This document shows, piece after piece, positions 34,034 to 43,081 of a DNA stretch of 59,515 nucleotides. How positions within the stretch are numbered: position 1 is the first letter of the stretch; each line of letters starts with the position of its first letter. The stretch covers positions 1 to 59,515 of the forward strand of contig JAEEXE010000015.1 in NCBI GenBank assembly GCA_016291375.1, in the 5' to 3' direction. The position numbers and the translations under genes were made by a program. Source of the stretch: Butyrivibrio sp. (GTDB lineage: Bacteria > Bacillota > Clostridia > Lachnospirales > Lachnospiraceae). The notes under the pieces were generated by a model. It worked only from the letters and a program-made list of their open reading frames with translations. It had not been told where the DNA came from and searched no databases.

Positions 34034-34062
34034 TTGCATTTTTTTATAGAGCGGAGTATATT
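34034..34062 (+). promoter_or_regulatory. argG promoter
   Basis: TTGCAT (34034-34039), 17 bp, TATATT (34057-34062). Initiation near 34070 gives a leader of about 85 nt before argG. Confidence 0.65.
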
Positions 34063-34153
34063 ATGATAGACAACGCGCTTGGGCGGTAATCGCACCGCGT
34101 TCCTTAATTATATCACTGATGATAATGAATAAAAATGAAAGAAGGGTAAATAC

Positions 34154-35377
34154 ATGGCTAAGGAAAAAGTTATTTTGGCTTATTCAGGCGGACTTGATAC
34201 TACTGCTATCATTCCGTGGCTCAAGGAGAATTTTGATTACGAAGTAGTTTGCGTATGTATCGACTGCGGACAGGAAGAGGAACTTGATGGACTCGAAGAG
34301 AGAGCTATAAGCTGCGGAGCAAGCAAGCTCTACATTCTTGATGTTGTTGATGAGTTCTGTGATGAGTATGTTATACCTTGCGTACAGGCTCACGCAGTAT
34401 ATGAGAATAAATATCTTCTCGGAACTTCTATGGCTCGTCCTCTTATTGCAAAGAAGCTTGTTGAAGTTGCCAGAAAAGAAGGCGCTACAGCAATCTGCCA
34501 CGGCGCTACCGGTAAGGGTAATGACCAGATCAGATTTGAGCTTGGTATCAAAGCTCTTGCTCCTGACATCAAAATAATTGCAGCTTGGAGAAATGATAAG
34601 TGGACACTTGATTCTCGTGAGTCAGAGATCGAATACTGCAGACAGCACGGAATCAACCTTCCTTTCTCAGCTGATTCCAGCTATAGCCGTGATAGAAACC
34701 TTTGGCATATATCTCACGAAGGCCTTGAGCTCGAAGATCCTGCTCAGGAGCCTAACTACAAGCACCTTTTGGTACTCGGCAAGACACCTGAGGACGCACC
34801 TGATACACCTACAACAGTTACAATGACTTTTGAGGCAGGTGTTCCCAAGTCAGTTAACGGAAAAGAGATGAAGGTTTCCGACATCATCCGTACACTCAAT
34901 AAACTCGGCGGTGAGAACGGAATCGGTATCGTTGATATCGTTGAGAACCGTGTAGTTGGTATGAAGTCACGTGGTGTATATGAAACACCCGGTGGAACTA
35001 TTCTTTATGAAGCACATCAGCAGCTTGAAGAGTTGATTTTAGACCGTGATACCTATACAATGAAGAAAGATATGGGCAATAAGTTTGCCGATATAGTATA
35101 TGAAGGGAAATGGTTTACTCCTCTTCGTGAAGCAGAGCAGGCGTTTATTGAATCAACACAGAAGTATGTAACCGGTGAAGTTACATTCAAGCTTTATAAG
35201 GGTAATATCATCAAGGCTGGTACTAAGTCACCTTACTCTCTCTACAACGAGAGTATTGCATCATTCACAACAGGTGACCTCTACGATCACCACGATGCAG
35301 AAGGATTCATAAACCTCTTTGGACTTTCTTCCAAGGTTCGTGCAATGAAGATGCAGGAAGTAGCCAAGAACAAATAA
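34154..35377 (+). CDS. argG: Argininosuccinate synthase
   Basis: 407 residues. Joins citrulline and aspartate using ATP. PP-loop motif VILAYSGGLDTTAIIPWL at the start, then CHGATGKGNDQIRFE and SADSSYSRDRNLWHISHEGLELEDP, the last typical of the class I enzyme. YETPGGTILYEAH and the C-terminal AEGFINLFGLSSKVRA also match. AAAGAAGGG lies before ATG 34154. Divergent from the argC operon with shared control. Two genes follow closely (gaps of 3 and 12 bp). Confidence 0.97.
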   Translation: MAKEKVILAYSGGLDTTAIIPWLKENFDYEVVCVCIDCGQEEELDGLEERAISCGASKLYILDVVDEFCDEYVIPCVQAHAVYENKYLLGTSMARPLIAKKLVEVARKEGATAICHGATGKGNDQIRFELGIKALAPDIKIIAAWRNDKWTLDSRESEIEYCRQHGINLPFSADSSYSRDRNLWHISHEGLELEDPAQEPNYKHLLVLGKTPEDAPDTPTTVTMTFEAGVPKSVNGKEMKVSDIIRTLNKLGGENGIGIVDIVENRVVGMKSRGVYETPGGTILYEAHQQLEELILDRDTYTMKKDMGNKFADIVYEGKWFTPLREAEQAFIESTQKYVTGEVTFKLYKGNIIKAGTKSPYSLYNESIASFTTGDLYDHHDAEGFINLFGLSSKVRAMKMQEVAKNK

Positions 35378-35380
35378 TTT

Positions 35381-35674
35381 ATGAATTCACTTACTCTACT
35401 TATAATTTATATTGCAGCAGTGAATATTTTAGGGTTTGCCTTAATGGGAATCGACAAGCGAAGGGCGCGTAAAAACGCCTTTCGCATTCCCGAGGCAACC
35501 CTTTTTGCGTTTGCCGGTATAGGCGGAAGTATTGGCGCAACCATAGGAATGTTTGCATTTAGACACAAGACAAAGCATTGGTATTTCAAATTCGGATTGC
35601 CTCTTATCGCTCTATTGCAGATAGCTATCGCGCTTGCCCTTTTCTTTTCACCAATTCAGTTCAGTTTTATTTAA
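35381..35674 (+). CDS. DUF1294 small membrane protein
   Basis: 97 residues. The first helix is LTLLIIYIAAVNILGFALMGID. The DUF1294 motif follows: DKRRARKNAFRIPEATLFAFAGIGGSIGATIGMFAFRHKTKHWYFKFGLP. The last helix is LIALLQIAIALALFF. It begins 3 bp after the argG stop, so it is probably translated by coupling with argG. No ribosome site of its own is visible. Function unknown. Confidence 0.85.
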   Translation: MNSLTLLIIYIAAVNILGFALMGIDKRRARKNAFRIPEATLFAFAGIGGSIGATIGMFAFRHKTKHWYFKFGLPLIALLQIAIALALFFSPIQFSFI

Positions 35675-35686
35675 AAGAGGTGGATC

Positions 35687-36418
35687 ATGTTTATTGCAGT
35701 TTGTGATGACAATATAGCTGACAGAAAACAAACAGAACGACTTCTCGGAAGACAGTCTGACAGATTCCTCAAGGAATTTAATGACAGATTATACATAGAT
35801 TCTTTCGGAAACGCTGAAGCATTCATGTATAAGCCCGAGATGTATCACGGACTTTTTATCGATATGACAAGCAGCAATGAAACAGGCGTTGATATCGCCC
35901 GTATGCTGGTTAATAAAGGCATCACCAGCCCCATTATAATGTGCTGCTCTTCCATCGATTACAGAAAAGAGATTCCTGCCGCGGGAATAGTTGCGGACAA
36001 CATTTATTATCTGGATAAGCCCATTAAAGTTGCTGATCTTACCGATACAATAAACTTTATCAAGAGCAGCATCAAACATGATGTTCCAAGAATTGAGCTT
36101 CGAGATGAAGATGACACTATATATGCAAGCGGCGATGACATTATATGCGTAAAAGAAATAGGCAGGAAGGTCAGAATATGGCTTACAGAAGACCGTGTGA
36201 TCGATCAACTCGGAAATGCCTATAATTTCTACAGCCAATGCGTTAAGTTTCCGCAGATATGCCCTGTCAGCAATGCTGCTTTAGTAAATGTCAATTACAT
36301 AAAAAATAAGGGGCCTTTGCATGTAACTATGACTAACGGGTGCTCTTTTTTGATCACATTGGAATATCGTAAGACCATCAAAGAAACCAAGGCGCTTCTT
36401 GATAATGCCTCTCAATAA
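35687..36418 (+). CDS. Response regulator with LytTR output domain
   Basis: 243 residues. Receiver domain (1-120) with Asp7-Asp8 (FIAVCDDNIADR), phosphoacceptor Asp59 (LFIDMTSSNETG), and Lys in YYLDKPIKV. The output domain (about 135-240) is LytTR-like, weaker than average: DDIICVKEIGRKVRIWLTED, FPQICPVSNAALVNVNYI and FLITLEYRKTIKETK. AgrA/LytR-type regulator binding direct repeats in promoters. No histidine kinase gene is adjacent. AAGAGGTGG precedes the start; 12 bp after DUF1294. Confidence 0.82.
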   Translation: MFIAVCDDNIADRKQTERLLGRQSDRFLKEFNDRLYIDSFGNAEAFMYKPEMYHGLFIDMTSSNETGVDIARMLVNKGITSPIIMCCSSIDYRKEIPAAGIVADNIYYLDKPIKVADLTDTINFIKSSIKHDVPRIELRDEDDTIYASGDDIICVKEIGRKVRIWLTEDRVIDQLGNAYNFYSQCVKFPQICPVSNAALVNVNYIKNKGPLHVTMTNGCSFLITLEYRKTIKETKALLDNASQ

Positions 36419-36498
36419 TCTTTACTGTTATGACCATACGTGGTATCATCTTCATGTAGTATTTAATACTACGTTATATGTTTATTCGTGGAGGCACT

Positions 36499-37335
36499 AT
36501 GAGTTATAAAATTGTAGTAGACAGCTGTTGTGATTTACCTGCTGAATACAAAAACGACCCGAGATTTGAGTTTGTACCGCTTATTTTGCAGGTTGGTGAC
36601 GACGTTATCGTGGATGATGACACCTTTGATCAGGCTGATTATCTGGCCAAGGTTGCAGCATCCGAGGAATGCGCCAAGACAGCTTGCCCCTCTCCCGATC
36701 TTTTTGTTAAAGCTTATCAGACAGATGCAGATGATGTGTATGTTGTTACTCTTACTTCCAAGCTTAGCGGAAGCTATAACAGCGCACTTCTTGCCAAAAA
36801 TATATATCACGAAGAGTACGGCGACAAGAATATCTATATTGCCGATTCACTCTCGGCCAGCTGCGGAGAAGCTCTGATCGCATACAAGATCATGGAGCTT
36901 GCAGATAAGGGGCTTAAATTCGAAGAAATCATTCCCCAACTTGAAGCTTACAGGGACGAGATGCTCACTTATTTTGTTCTTGATTCACTTGATACACTTC
37001 GCAAAAACGGACGTCTGTCCGGAATGAAAGCACTTGTTGCATCAACTCTCAGCATTAAGCCGGTTTGCTATGGCAACAAGGGAGAGATTGTACAGAAGGC
37101 ACAGGGAATAGGTATCAGGAAGGCTCTTCTTAAGATGACAGAGCTTATTGCAGCAGAGATCAAGAATCCTGAAGAGAAGCGTCTTATGATCTCTCACGTA
37201 AATTGTTTTGAGCGTGCAGCGGTTGTTAGGGATCTTATTATGAAGAAGGTTCCTTTCAAGGATGCGATCATCGTCGACACAGCCGGCGTATCCACAACCT
37301 ACGCCTCCGACGGAGGTATCATCGTTTGCTGCTGA
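36499..37335 (+). CDS. DegV family fatty-acid-binding protein
   Basis: 278 residues from ATG 36499, with GGAGG 5-8 nt upstream; 36478 is rejected. DegV/FakB proteins bind an acyl chain, and FakB presents it to FakA kinase. Motifs: YKIVVDSCCDLPAEY, KTACPSPDLFVKAYQ, VYVVTLTSKLSGSYNSALLA, YFVLDSLDTLRKNGRLSG and the typical ISHVNCFERAAVVRDLI. The C terminus VDTAGVSTTYASDGGIIVCC is usual except that GxG-IxVAY-type endings are more common. A likely promoter separates it from the LytTR gene. Ligand unknown. Confidence 0.88.
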   Translation: MSYKIVVDSCCDLPAEYKNDPRFEFVPLILQVGDDVIVDDDTFDQADYLAKVAASEECAKTACPSPDLFVKAYQTDADDVYVVTLTSKLSGSYNSALLAKNIYHEEYGDKNIYIADSLSASCGEALIAYKIMELADKGLKFEEIIPQLEAYRDEMLTYFVLDSLDTLRKNGRLSGMKALVASTLSIKPVCYGNKGEIVQKAQGIGIRKALLKMTELIAAEIKNPEEKRLMISHVNCFERAAVVRDLIMKKVPFKDAIIVDTAGVSTTYASDGGIIVCC

Positions 37336-37404
37336 TGGTTGCAGATTATAATTCATTTAATTGAGAATGCGCTATACTCGGACGAGCAAGATGATTTTAT
37401 AAAT

Positions 37405-37467
37405 AAAAAAAGCAGTATCACCCCGACTTCCTTGAACAACGTGAAAGGAGGGTTGATGCTGCTTTTT
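37405..37467. terminator. Terminator between degV and lacI-type genes
   Basis: AAAAAGCAGTATCACCCC (left, about 37406-37423) pairs with GGGTTGATGCTGCTTTTT (37450-37467) with minor mismatches. Both ends are A/T tracts, so it serves both convergent genes. Confidence 0.7.
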
Positions 37468-37495
37468 GAATTTTAGAAAATCACTGCGCAGACAA

Positions 37496-38518
37496 CTAGT
37501 TCAGGCGTTTTACGGATTCACCTTCGATCATGTGACCTTCGATGATGGTGATGCCCTGTCTGTAGCGCTCTCCGCTTATCTTTCTGATAAGATTTATTAC
37601 TGCATTTCTACCCATCTCGTAGCTATCAACTCCAAAGGTAGTTAGTTTTATGTCGCACAATCCCGGATAGAGGTAATTGTCATATCCCACAACAGAAATA
37701 TCATCAGGAACCTTGTATCCATTCTCACGAAGCTTTTTAATAAGCATACTTGCAGTAATATCGCAGGTGCAAACAAATGCCGTGGGCATATCCTCCGGAA
37801 GAGTAAAAAACCTGTCGTAATCCATGACCCCCGTATCCAGATCTCTATCAGGAATGATCCAGTCTCCGATAAAAGGATGTCCATGCTCCAAAAGTGACTT
37901 TATATATCCAAGATATCTGTCCGTAATGGTTCCTGAAGCAAGTATTGTCCCCACAAAACCTATAGTCTTATGTCCCATATCAAATAAATGGTTTGTCAGA
38001 CAATAAGCGCCGTTATAACTGTCGGAAACCACGGCGTCTTCATCGCCCTTGTGATTACAAAAATCAAGGTAGATAGTGGGAATATTGCTCTCATCTTTTA
38101 TCATCTTAAGGTAGCCCTCTCCCATTCTGCCTATAACGATAGCGCCGTCAACCTTGCCGTCACCGATAATTCGCGGCATTACTTTTTTCTCCTCATTTTC
38201 AGAAGAAATAACTTCCAGCATGGTAAAACAGCCTCTATCCATAGCTATCTGCGAAACCTGCTGATGCATTCTGTTGTAAAAAGAGCTGTATTCACTCATA
38301 TACGCTTCAGAAATAAGCACCCCGAGAGTATAGCTCTTTACAGTATTTCCCACCTTTCTTGATACGGAAGGAACATATCCCATCTCATCTGCAAGAATAT
38401 TGATCTTATCTCTAAGTTCCTCACTCATCCCCTTTTGTCCGGAAAGAGCTTTAGAAACCGTAACGGTACTCACGCCGATCCTGTCAGCAATATCCTTAAG
38501 TCTAACCAGTTTAGCCAT
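37496..38518 (-). CDS. LacI-family transcriptional regulator
   Basis: 340 residues from ATG 38518, with GAGGGG 7 nt upstream; an in-frame start at 38533 lies before that site. N-terminal HTH: VRLKDIADRIGVSTVTVSKALSG. The periplasmic-binding-like effector domain has YTLGVLISEAYMSEYSSF, GDGKVDGAIVIGRMG, HKTIGFVGTILASGTITDRYLGY, AFVCTCDITASMLIKKL and DISVVGYDNYLYPGL. No sugar operon is adjacent, so neither effector nor target can be named. Divergent from the DUF5721 gene. Confidence 0.9.
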   Translation of the reverse strand: MAKLVRLKDIADRIGVSTVTVSKALSGQKGMSEELRDKINILADEMGYVPSVSRKVGNTVKSYTLGVLISEAYMSEYSSFYNRMHQQVSQIAMDRGCFTMLEVISSENEEKKVMPRIIGDGKVDGAIVIGRMGEGYLKMIKDESNIPTIYLDFCNHKGDEDAVVSDSYNGAYCLTNHLFDMGHKTIGFVGTILASGTITDRYLGYIKSLLEHGHPFIGDWIIPDRDLDTGVMDYDRFFTLPEDMPTAFVCTCDITASMLIKKLRENGYKVPDDISVVGYDNYLYPGLCDIKLTTFGVDSYEMGRNAVINLIRKISGERYRQGITIIEGHMIEGESVKRLN

Positions 38519-38671
38519 AGTACTTCCCCTCATAAAGATTCATTTTATGTTAGTATAAGGTATATTTATGCGAATTTAAACAGATAAATTTAACCACTTA
38601 AAAAATAAACACAAACGACTTTTTTTATCATATAATTATCCAAGAGAAAAAACAGATAGGAAAACAAAACA

Positions 38672-39166
38672 ATGATCTCTGTAAAGATACAAAACAACAA
38701 AGGCTTCATGAAGAGCCTTCTCACAACAGATCTTTTCGACAACTTTTATGTTGAGGAAGTTGCCATCGATACTTTCAACAGTTTCTATATCGACGGACAT
38801 ATTCACAAGGATTTTTATGCAGATGAATCAGATGACACAACTGCAGTAGAGAATTTCTCTCGCTGGGCTGATCTGCGTCCCATCTGTCTTGATCTTATAA
38901 AGGGCAAAAGAACTCCATTAAAATTCAAATTCGTCTTTCACCTGGATGAAAATGAAACAGCAAAGCTTGCAGAAAAAGCAGAATCAGACTTAAACCCTTC
39001 AGATATTACACTTGGCGCCAATATCAGATTCACCAACGGTGAGCTCATAATAACCACCGGCACAGCTTTCAATATTTTTACTCTTGATAAGAGCATAGAA
39101 AAAGCCTGGGACAATTACTTCCCAAGCTTTCTTGAATCAAACGATATTACACTGCAGTATCTTTGA
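38672..39166 (+). CDS. DUF5721-like protein of unknown function
   Basis: 164 residues, soluble, acidic, with no signal or membrane segment. The spelling (MISVKIQNNKGFMKSLLTTD, FDNFYVEEVAIDTFNSFYIDGH, WADLRPICLDLIKGKRTPLKFKFVFHL, FTNGELIITTGTAFNIFTLDK) fits a family I recall as DUF5721 in Lachnospiraceae, mostly beta with a conserved start. Its last 20 bp overlap the convergent HPt gene. Function unknown. Confidence 0.7.
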   Translation: MISVKIQNNKGFMKSLLTTDLFDNFYVEEVAIDTFNSFYIDGHIHKDFYADESDDTTAVENFSRWADLRPICLDLIKGKRTPLKFKFVFHLDENETAKLAEKAESDLNPSDITLGANIRFTNGELIITTGTAFNIFTLDKSIEKAWDNYFPSFLESNDITLQYL

Positions 39167-39515
39167 ACTTCTCCAATATAGTAACCAGTTCATCGTATTT
39201 AGGTTTTATGGCGTTATATTCAACTTCATAACCATCCATAGAACCTGCTCTAAGTATCTCAGTGAGCTCACATACGTGTCCCAGCATCCCTTTTAAACCA
39301 AGATTAGCGCTGACGCCTTTGAGAGCATGTACTGCTTTAAAAGCCTCAGTAACATTACCTTCTGCAAGATATTTGGTGAGTTCTCCCATGTTCTTGTCAG
39401 CAAGGAATTTAAGCATAAACTTGGCTATAAGATCCTCATTTCCCATAAACCTTCCGAGAACGTCGTCCCAGTCAACACCCCAAGCTATCAGTTCAGATTT
39501 AAAAGCAGCATTCAT
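39147..39515 (-). CDS. Orphan HPt phosphotransfer protein
   Basis: 122 residues, all-helical. The HPt core is AFKAVHALKGVSANLGLKGMLGH with phospho-accepting His63 and the Lys-Gly that follow. A partner hybrid kinase would normally be nearby, but none is encoded in the window. It overlaps the DUF5721 gene tail to tail (39147-39166). A start at ATG 39515 after GGAGTGAG is plausible. Role: relay between a hybrid kinase and a regulator elsewhere, by family knowledge. Confidence 0.85.
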   Translation of the reverse strand: MNAAFKSELIAWGVDWDDVLGRFMGNEDLIAKFMLKFLADKNMGELTKYLAEGNVTEAFKAVHALKGVSANLGLKGMLGHVCELTEILRAGSMDGYEVEYNAIKPKYDELVTILEKFKDTAV

Positions 39516-39590
39516 ACACGCTCACTCCGTTATTGTATTAAAATACATAAGTTAACTATAAATTGATTTTACATCATATACTGCCACACT

Positions 39591-40658
39591 TCAACTGTTT
39601 GCCGCAAGAGCACTGGCCTGATCCGCTGCAATGAGGGAATCGATTATCTCATCAAGATCACCGTCCATTATCTGATCGATCTTGTACAAAGTAAGATTAA
39701 TCCTGTGATCAGTAACACGTCCCTGATGGAAATTGTAAGTCCTGATCTTCTCAGACCTGTCTCCGGAACCAACCTGGCTTCTGCGAAGCTGAGCCTCATC
39801 ATTGTGCTGCCTTTCCATTTCCATCTCATAGAGTTTAGCCCTAAGTACCTTGAGCGCCTTAGCCTTGTTCTGCTGCTGACTCTTTTCATCCTGACAAGAG
39901 ATCACTATTCCCGTTGGAAGGTGCGTAAGTCTTACAGCAGAATCCGTTGTATTGACGCACTGACCTCCATTTCCGGATGCCCTAAAAACATCAAATTTGC
40001 AATCATTCATGTCGATGTCCACTTCCACATCCTCAACCTCAGGCATAATAGCTACGGTTATGGCAGAAGTATGTATCCTTCCGCCGGATTCTGTGGCAGG
40101 AATTCTCTGAACGCGGTGAACTCCGCTCTCAAACTTAAGCCTTGAATACGCCCCGTTTCCTTTTATCATAAAGCTTACGGTCTTGATACCTCCGATACCG
40201 ATATCCTCAACGCTCATAGTCTCCACACGCCAGTTCTGTCTCTCGGCGTACCTTGTGTATACTCTGTACATATCAGCCGCAAATAGCGCTGCCTCATCAC
40301 CGCCTACACCTGCTCTGATCTCAACGATAACATTCTTTTCGTCATTAGGATCCTTAGGAAGAAGTAAAATCTTGAGTTTATCCTCCAGCTCTGCCTTCTT
40401 GTCTTTTGCCTCAGAGAGCTCTTCCTTAAGCATCTCTCTCATATCCGCATCAGACTCTTCCTCCAGCATAGCTACACTGTCCTCAATGGTCTCGTTACAC
40501 TTTTTATACTCAAGATAACACTCAACGAGTGCCTCCAGATTCTTTTGTTCCTTCATGAGGCTCCTGAACTTGTCCTGATCTGAAACAACCTCAGGATTAC
40601 CAAGCTCCATGGTGATATCCTCATACCTTCTTAAAATATCTTCCAATTTATCAAACAT
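39591..40658 (-). CDS. prfA: Peptide chain release factor 1
   Basis: 355 residues. Recognises UAA and UAG stop codons and triggers peptide release. The PxT anticodon-like tripeptide is Pro187-Ala188-Thr189 ([16 protein letters not shown]), which marks RF1 rather than RF2. The catalytic GGQ is 231-233 ([20 protein letters not shown]). Long N-terminal coiled-coil (residues 1-100). Downstream of prmC, which methylates the GGQ glutamine, 54 bp apart. Confidence 0.97.
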   Translation of the reverse strand: MFDKLEDILRRYEDITMELGNPEVVSDQDKFRSLMKEQKNLEALVECYLEYKKCNETIEDSVAMLEEESDADMREMLKEELSEAKDKKAELEDKLKILLLPKDPNDEKNVIVEIRAGVGGDEAALFAADMYRVYTRYAERQNWRVETMSVEDIGIGGIKTVSFMIKGNGAYSRLKFESGVHRVQRIPATESGGRIHTSAITVAIMPEVEDVEVDIDMNDCKFDVFRASGNGGQCVNTTDSAVRLTHLPTGIVISCQDEKSQQQNKAKALKVLRAKLYEMEMERQHNDEAQLRRSQVGSGDRSEKIRTYNFHQGRVTDHRINLTLYKIDQIMDGDLDEIIDSLIAADQASALAANS

Positions 40659-40712
40659 AATTATTCCTTACTATCTATCATAAATATCTCACCAATATCA
40701 TCCACATCGAAG

Positions 40713-41555
40713 CTAATAATAGCATGCCCTCACTACTCTGTCATTTCCCGCATAGTCCTTGATCACCTCAATGTCATGATACTTCCCATTCTCGGTCAAA
40801 AGAGCTTTCACAGCCTCTGCCTGATCATAACCTATCTCCATAATAAGATAACCACTGGAAAAAAGATAATCCCCTGCTTTACTGACAATGCGCCTATAAA
40901 AGGCCAGTCCGTCGCTACTACCATCAAGTGCAAGCATAGGTTCATAATCTTTTACCTCAGGTGCAAGCGTATCAATGACTGCAGTCTCAATGTAGGGTGG
41001 ATTTGACACAATAACGTCAAATTTACCGGTTCCCTCATCAGGAAAAAGATCTGTCTTTATAAACTCAGCTCTATCTGTAAAGCCCAAAGCCTTCGCATTA
41101 TTTTTCGCAACAACAAGGGCATCTTCTGAAATATCGGTACATACCGCATTTGTATCGTTGGTGTAATTAAGAATGCTAAGAGCAATGCATCCCGATCCTG
41201 TACACAGATCAAGAACTCTCATGCCATCCTCACAGTATCTGAGCGCTTCTTCGACCAGAACCTCCGTATCCTGTTCCGGAATGAGCACATCCTTTGATAC
41301 GTTAAAAGAAAGCCCCATAAAATCCCACTTACCAAGTATATAGGCTACGGGTTCTCTTTTTTCTCTTCTGGATAGCAGTTCCTCATATTTTGATGCTTCT
41401 TCATCAGAAACCTCTTTATCCGGATGGGCATAAAGAGTGCTGTGGTCCGTTCCACAGACATATTCTAAAAGGAGCCGGGCATCAAGCTTAGCTTCTGTGA
41501 TTCCGGCTCTCTCAAGTTTCATTATTCCTTTTTCATAAAAATCTTTATATCTCAT
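40713..41555 (-). CDS. prmC: Release factor glutamine N5-methyltransferase
   Basis: 280 residues from ATG 41555, the usual length. A GTG at 41603 would add 16 residues and has a poorly placed ribosome site. Methylates the GGQ glutamine of release factors using SAM. Motifs: SAM site MRVLDLCTGSGCIALSIL, the catalytic NPPY in KFDVIVSNPPYIETAVID, and the N-terminal helical substrate domain (LDARLLLEYVCGTDHSTLYA, then KREPVAYILGKWDFMGLSF). In the same direction as prfA, its substrate's gene. Confidence 0.95.
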   Translation of the reverse strand: MRYKDFYEKGIMKLERAGITEAKLDARLLLEYVCGTDHSTLYAHPDKEVSDEEASKYEELLSRREKREPVAYILGKWDFMGLSFNVSKDVLIPEQDTEVLVEEALRYCEDGMRVLDLCTGSGCIALSILNYTNDTNAVCTDISEDALVVAKNNAKALGFTDRAEFIKTDLFPDEGTGKFDVIVSNPPYIETAVIDTLAPEVKDYEPMLALDGSSDGLAFYRRIVSKAGDYLFSSGYLIMEIGYDQAEAVKALLTENGKYHDIEVIKDYAGNDRVVRACYY

Positions 41556-41624
41556 ACACTGCAACTCTGTCCTGAAATAATCGGCGCTAATGCAGGCCAA
41601 CACCTACCAGGTTCTGCATCAAGA

Positions 41625-42620
41625 TCACTGCTCCTTGGCAGAGTCCCCGTCATCCAACCAGCTCTCGTCAATATCATAGCCAAAAGAGTCCTTAAGGAAC
41701 TGCTTCCAGTCAAATACAGCCTCAACTGATTTAATAGCTACCTCGATCATATCATCATCAGGCTCCTTGGTAGTAAGTCTCTGAAGCCAAAGCCCCGGAG
41801 CTGAGATAATCCTTACCAGAATAAAATCCGTTCTTCCCGCAAGCTTAATGATCTCATATGAAATACCTGAAATTACAGGAATAAGCAGTATTCTAAGTAC
41901 GATCCTAAGAAGATAAGAATCAACACGAATAAAGAAGAACAGTACAATACTAACAAACATTACAAACAGAATAAAGCTGCTACCACATCTCTTGTGAAGT
42001 CTGCTGCTCCTTCTGACATTCTTAACAGTAAGAGGTCGGCCCTTTTCAATGCAGTTGATGCATTTATGCTCCGCACCGTGATACATAAACAGCCTCTTGA
42101 TATCCTTCATTCTTGAAATCAAAAGAATATATGCAATAAATATAACTATTCTGAGCACGCCCTCAATTATAGCGATAAGAGAAGCGTTTCTAACATACTT
42201 ACCAAGAAGCTCCGAAAGCGCATAAGGAAGTATCATAAAAAGAACTATCGCAAAAGCAAAGGAAATAACAGTGGTTGCGATCATCAAAAATGTATTCTCG
42301 TGTCCGCTGCTGACCTTATCTATGCTCTCGTCAAGCTTAGTGGGCTTGGCATCCTCTTCCTCATAGAAGGATGAAGAATAATTAAGCGCCTTAAGTCCAA
42401 GAATAAGAGAATTGATAAACACAAAAATGCCTCTTACAAAAGGAATATTAAGGAGCTTACTGCCATAAGCAACTCCATGGAATTCATCTATCTCAACCGC
42501 TATATCGTTATCAGGCTTTCTGACTGCAACAGCATACATGTCCTTGTTGCGCATCATAACGCCTTCAAGAACTGCCTGTCCACCTATTCCCGAATAGTGA
42601 CTTACTTTACGTCTCTTCAT
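41625..42620 (-). CDS. DUF1385 (YqhQ-like) membrane protein
   Basis: 331 residues. Opening motif HYSGIGGQAVLEGVMMRNKDMYAVAVRKPD is the DUF1385 hallmark. Four to five membrane helices (IFVFINSLILGLKALNY, FLMIATTVISFAFAIVLFMIL, LLRIVLRILLIPVISGISYEIIKL) with MYHGAEHKCINCIEKGRPLTV between, holding a conserved His and two Cys. Neighbour of rpmE and prmC/prfA in many clostridia. Role unknown; Bacillus YqhQ has been linked to the membrane. Ribosome site AGAGGTG. Confidence 0.9.
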   Translation of the reverse strand: MKRRKVSHYSGIGGQAVLEGVMMRNKDMYAVAVRKPDNDIAVEIDEFHGVAYGSKLLNIPFVRGIFVFINSLILGLKALNYSSSFYEEEDAKPTKLDESIDKVSSGHENTFLMIATTVISFAFAIVLFMILPYALSELLGKYVRNASLIAIIEGVLRIVIFIAYILLISRMKDIKRLFMYHGAEHKCINCIEKGRPLTVKNVRRSSRLHKRCGSSFILFVMFVSIVLFFFIRVDSYLLRIVLRILLIPVISGISYEIIKLAGRTDFILVRIISAPGLWLQRLTTKEPDDDMIEVAIKSVEAVFDWKQFLKDSFGYDIDESWLDDGDSAKEQ

Positions 42621-42674
42621 AGTACACCTCTGCTAGTTTTTTAGATCCGGAAGAATCTACTATTTATGAAAAAA

Positions 42675-42698
42675 AGGCTGAGGCCTTAGCCTCAACCT
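42675..42698 (-). terminator. rpmE terminator
   Basis: AGGCTGAGGC (42675-42684) pairs with GCCTCAACCT (42689-42698) around the loop CTTA, with one G-U pair in the minus-strand RNA. That strand ends CCTTTTTTTC. Confidence 0.8.
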
Positions 42699-42719
42699 CT
42701 TCAATGTCGTTTCTCAAAA

Positions 42720-42926
42720 TTACTGATTGTTCATGCCGTATTTCTTATTGAACTTATCAATACGTCCACGAGCAGTTGTAGCCTTCTGCTGTCCTGTATA
42801 GAAAGGATGGCACTTTGAGCAGATTTCTACGTGAATCTCAGGCTTTGTTGATCCAACTGTAAATGTGTTACCGCAGTTGCAAGTAACTGTTGCCTGGTTG
42901 AACTCGGGCTGAATATCGTTCTTCAT
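42720..42926 (-). CDS. rpmE: 50S ribosomal protein L31, zinc-binding type
   Basis: 68 residues. Four Cys (VTCNCGNTF, then [11 protein letters not shown]) form the zinc site of the C+ type, as opposed to the zinc-independent paralogue. C-terminal [12 protein letters not shown] is standard. A promoter (43004-43032) and a terminator (42675-42698) make it monocistronic. A 12-bp palindrome lies in its leader. Confidence 0.97.
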   Translation of the reverse strand: MKNDIQPEFNQATVTCNCGNTFTVGSTKPEIHVEICSKCHPFYTGQQKATTARGRIDKFNKKYGMNNQ

Positions 42927-42967
42927 ATCTTCTCACCTCACTGTCTATATTCAATGAATCTTCTAAT

Positions 42968-42979
42968 TAACTATAGTTA
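42968..42979. promoter_or_regulatory. Palindrome in the rpmE leader
   Basis: TAACTATAGTTA is a perfect 12-bp palindrome just after the predicted rpmE start of transcription. It could be an operator, but no partner is known. Confidence 0.3.
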
Positions 42980-43003
42980 GTGCTATTTCACAACAGCTAT
43001 ATC

Positions 43004-43032
43004 ACTATACCATAATTGAAAATCATATGCAA
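43004..43032 (-). promoter_or_regulatory. rpmE promoter
   Basis: On the minus strand TTGCAT (43032-43027), 17 bp, TATAGT (43009-43004). Confidence 0.7.
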
Positions 43033-43081
43033 GCATTTTTTATATGATAAAATACAGCTTTTTAAATCCTTTTCTTGAGGC

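Noticed and set aside
33877..34095. A 72-codon minus-strand frame covering the arg control region
   Set aside because: It spans both promoters and the repeats and shows no protein-like pattern.
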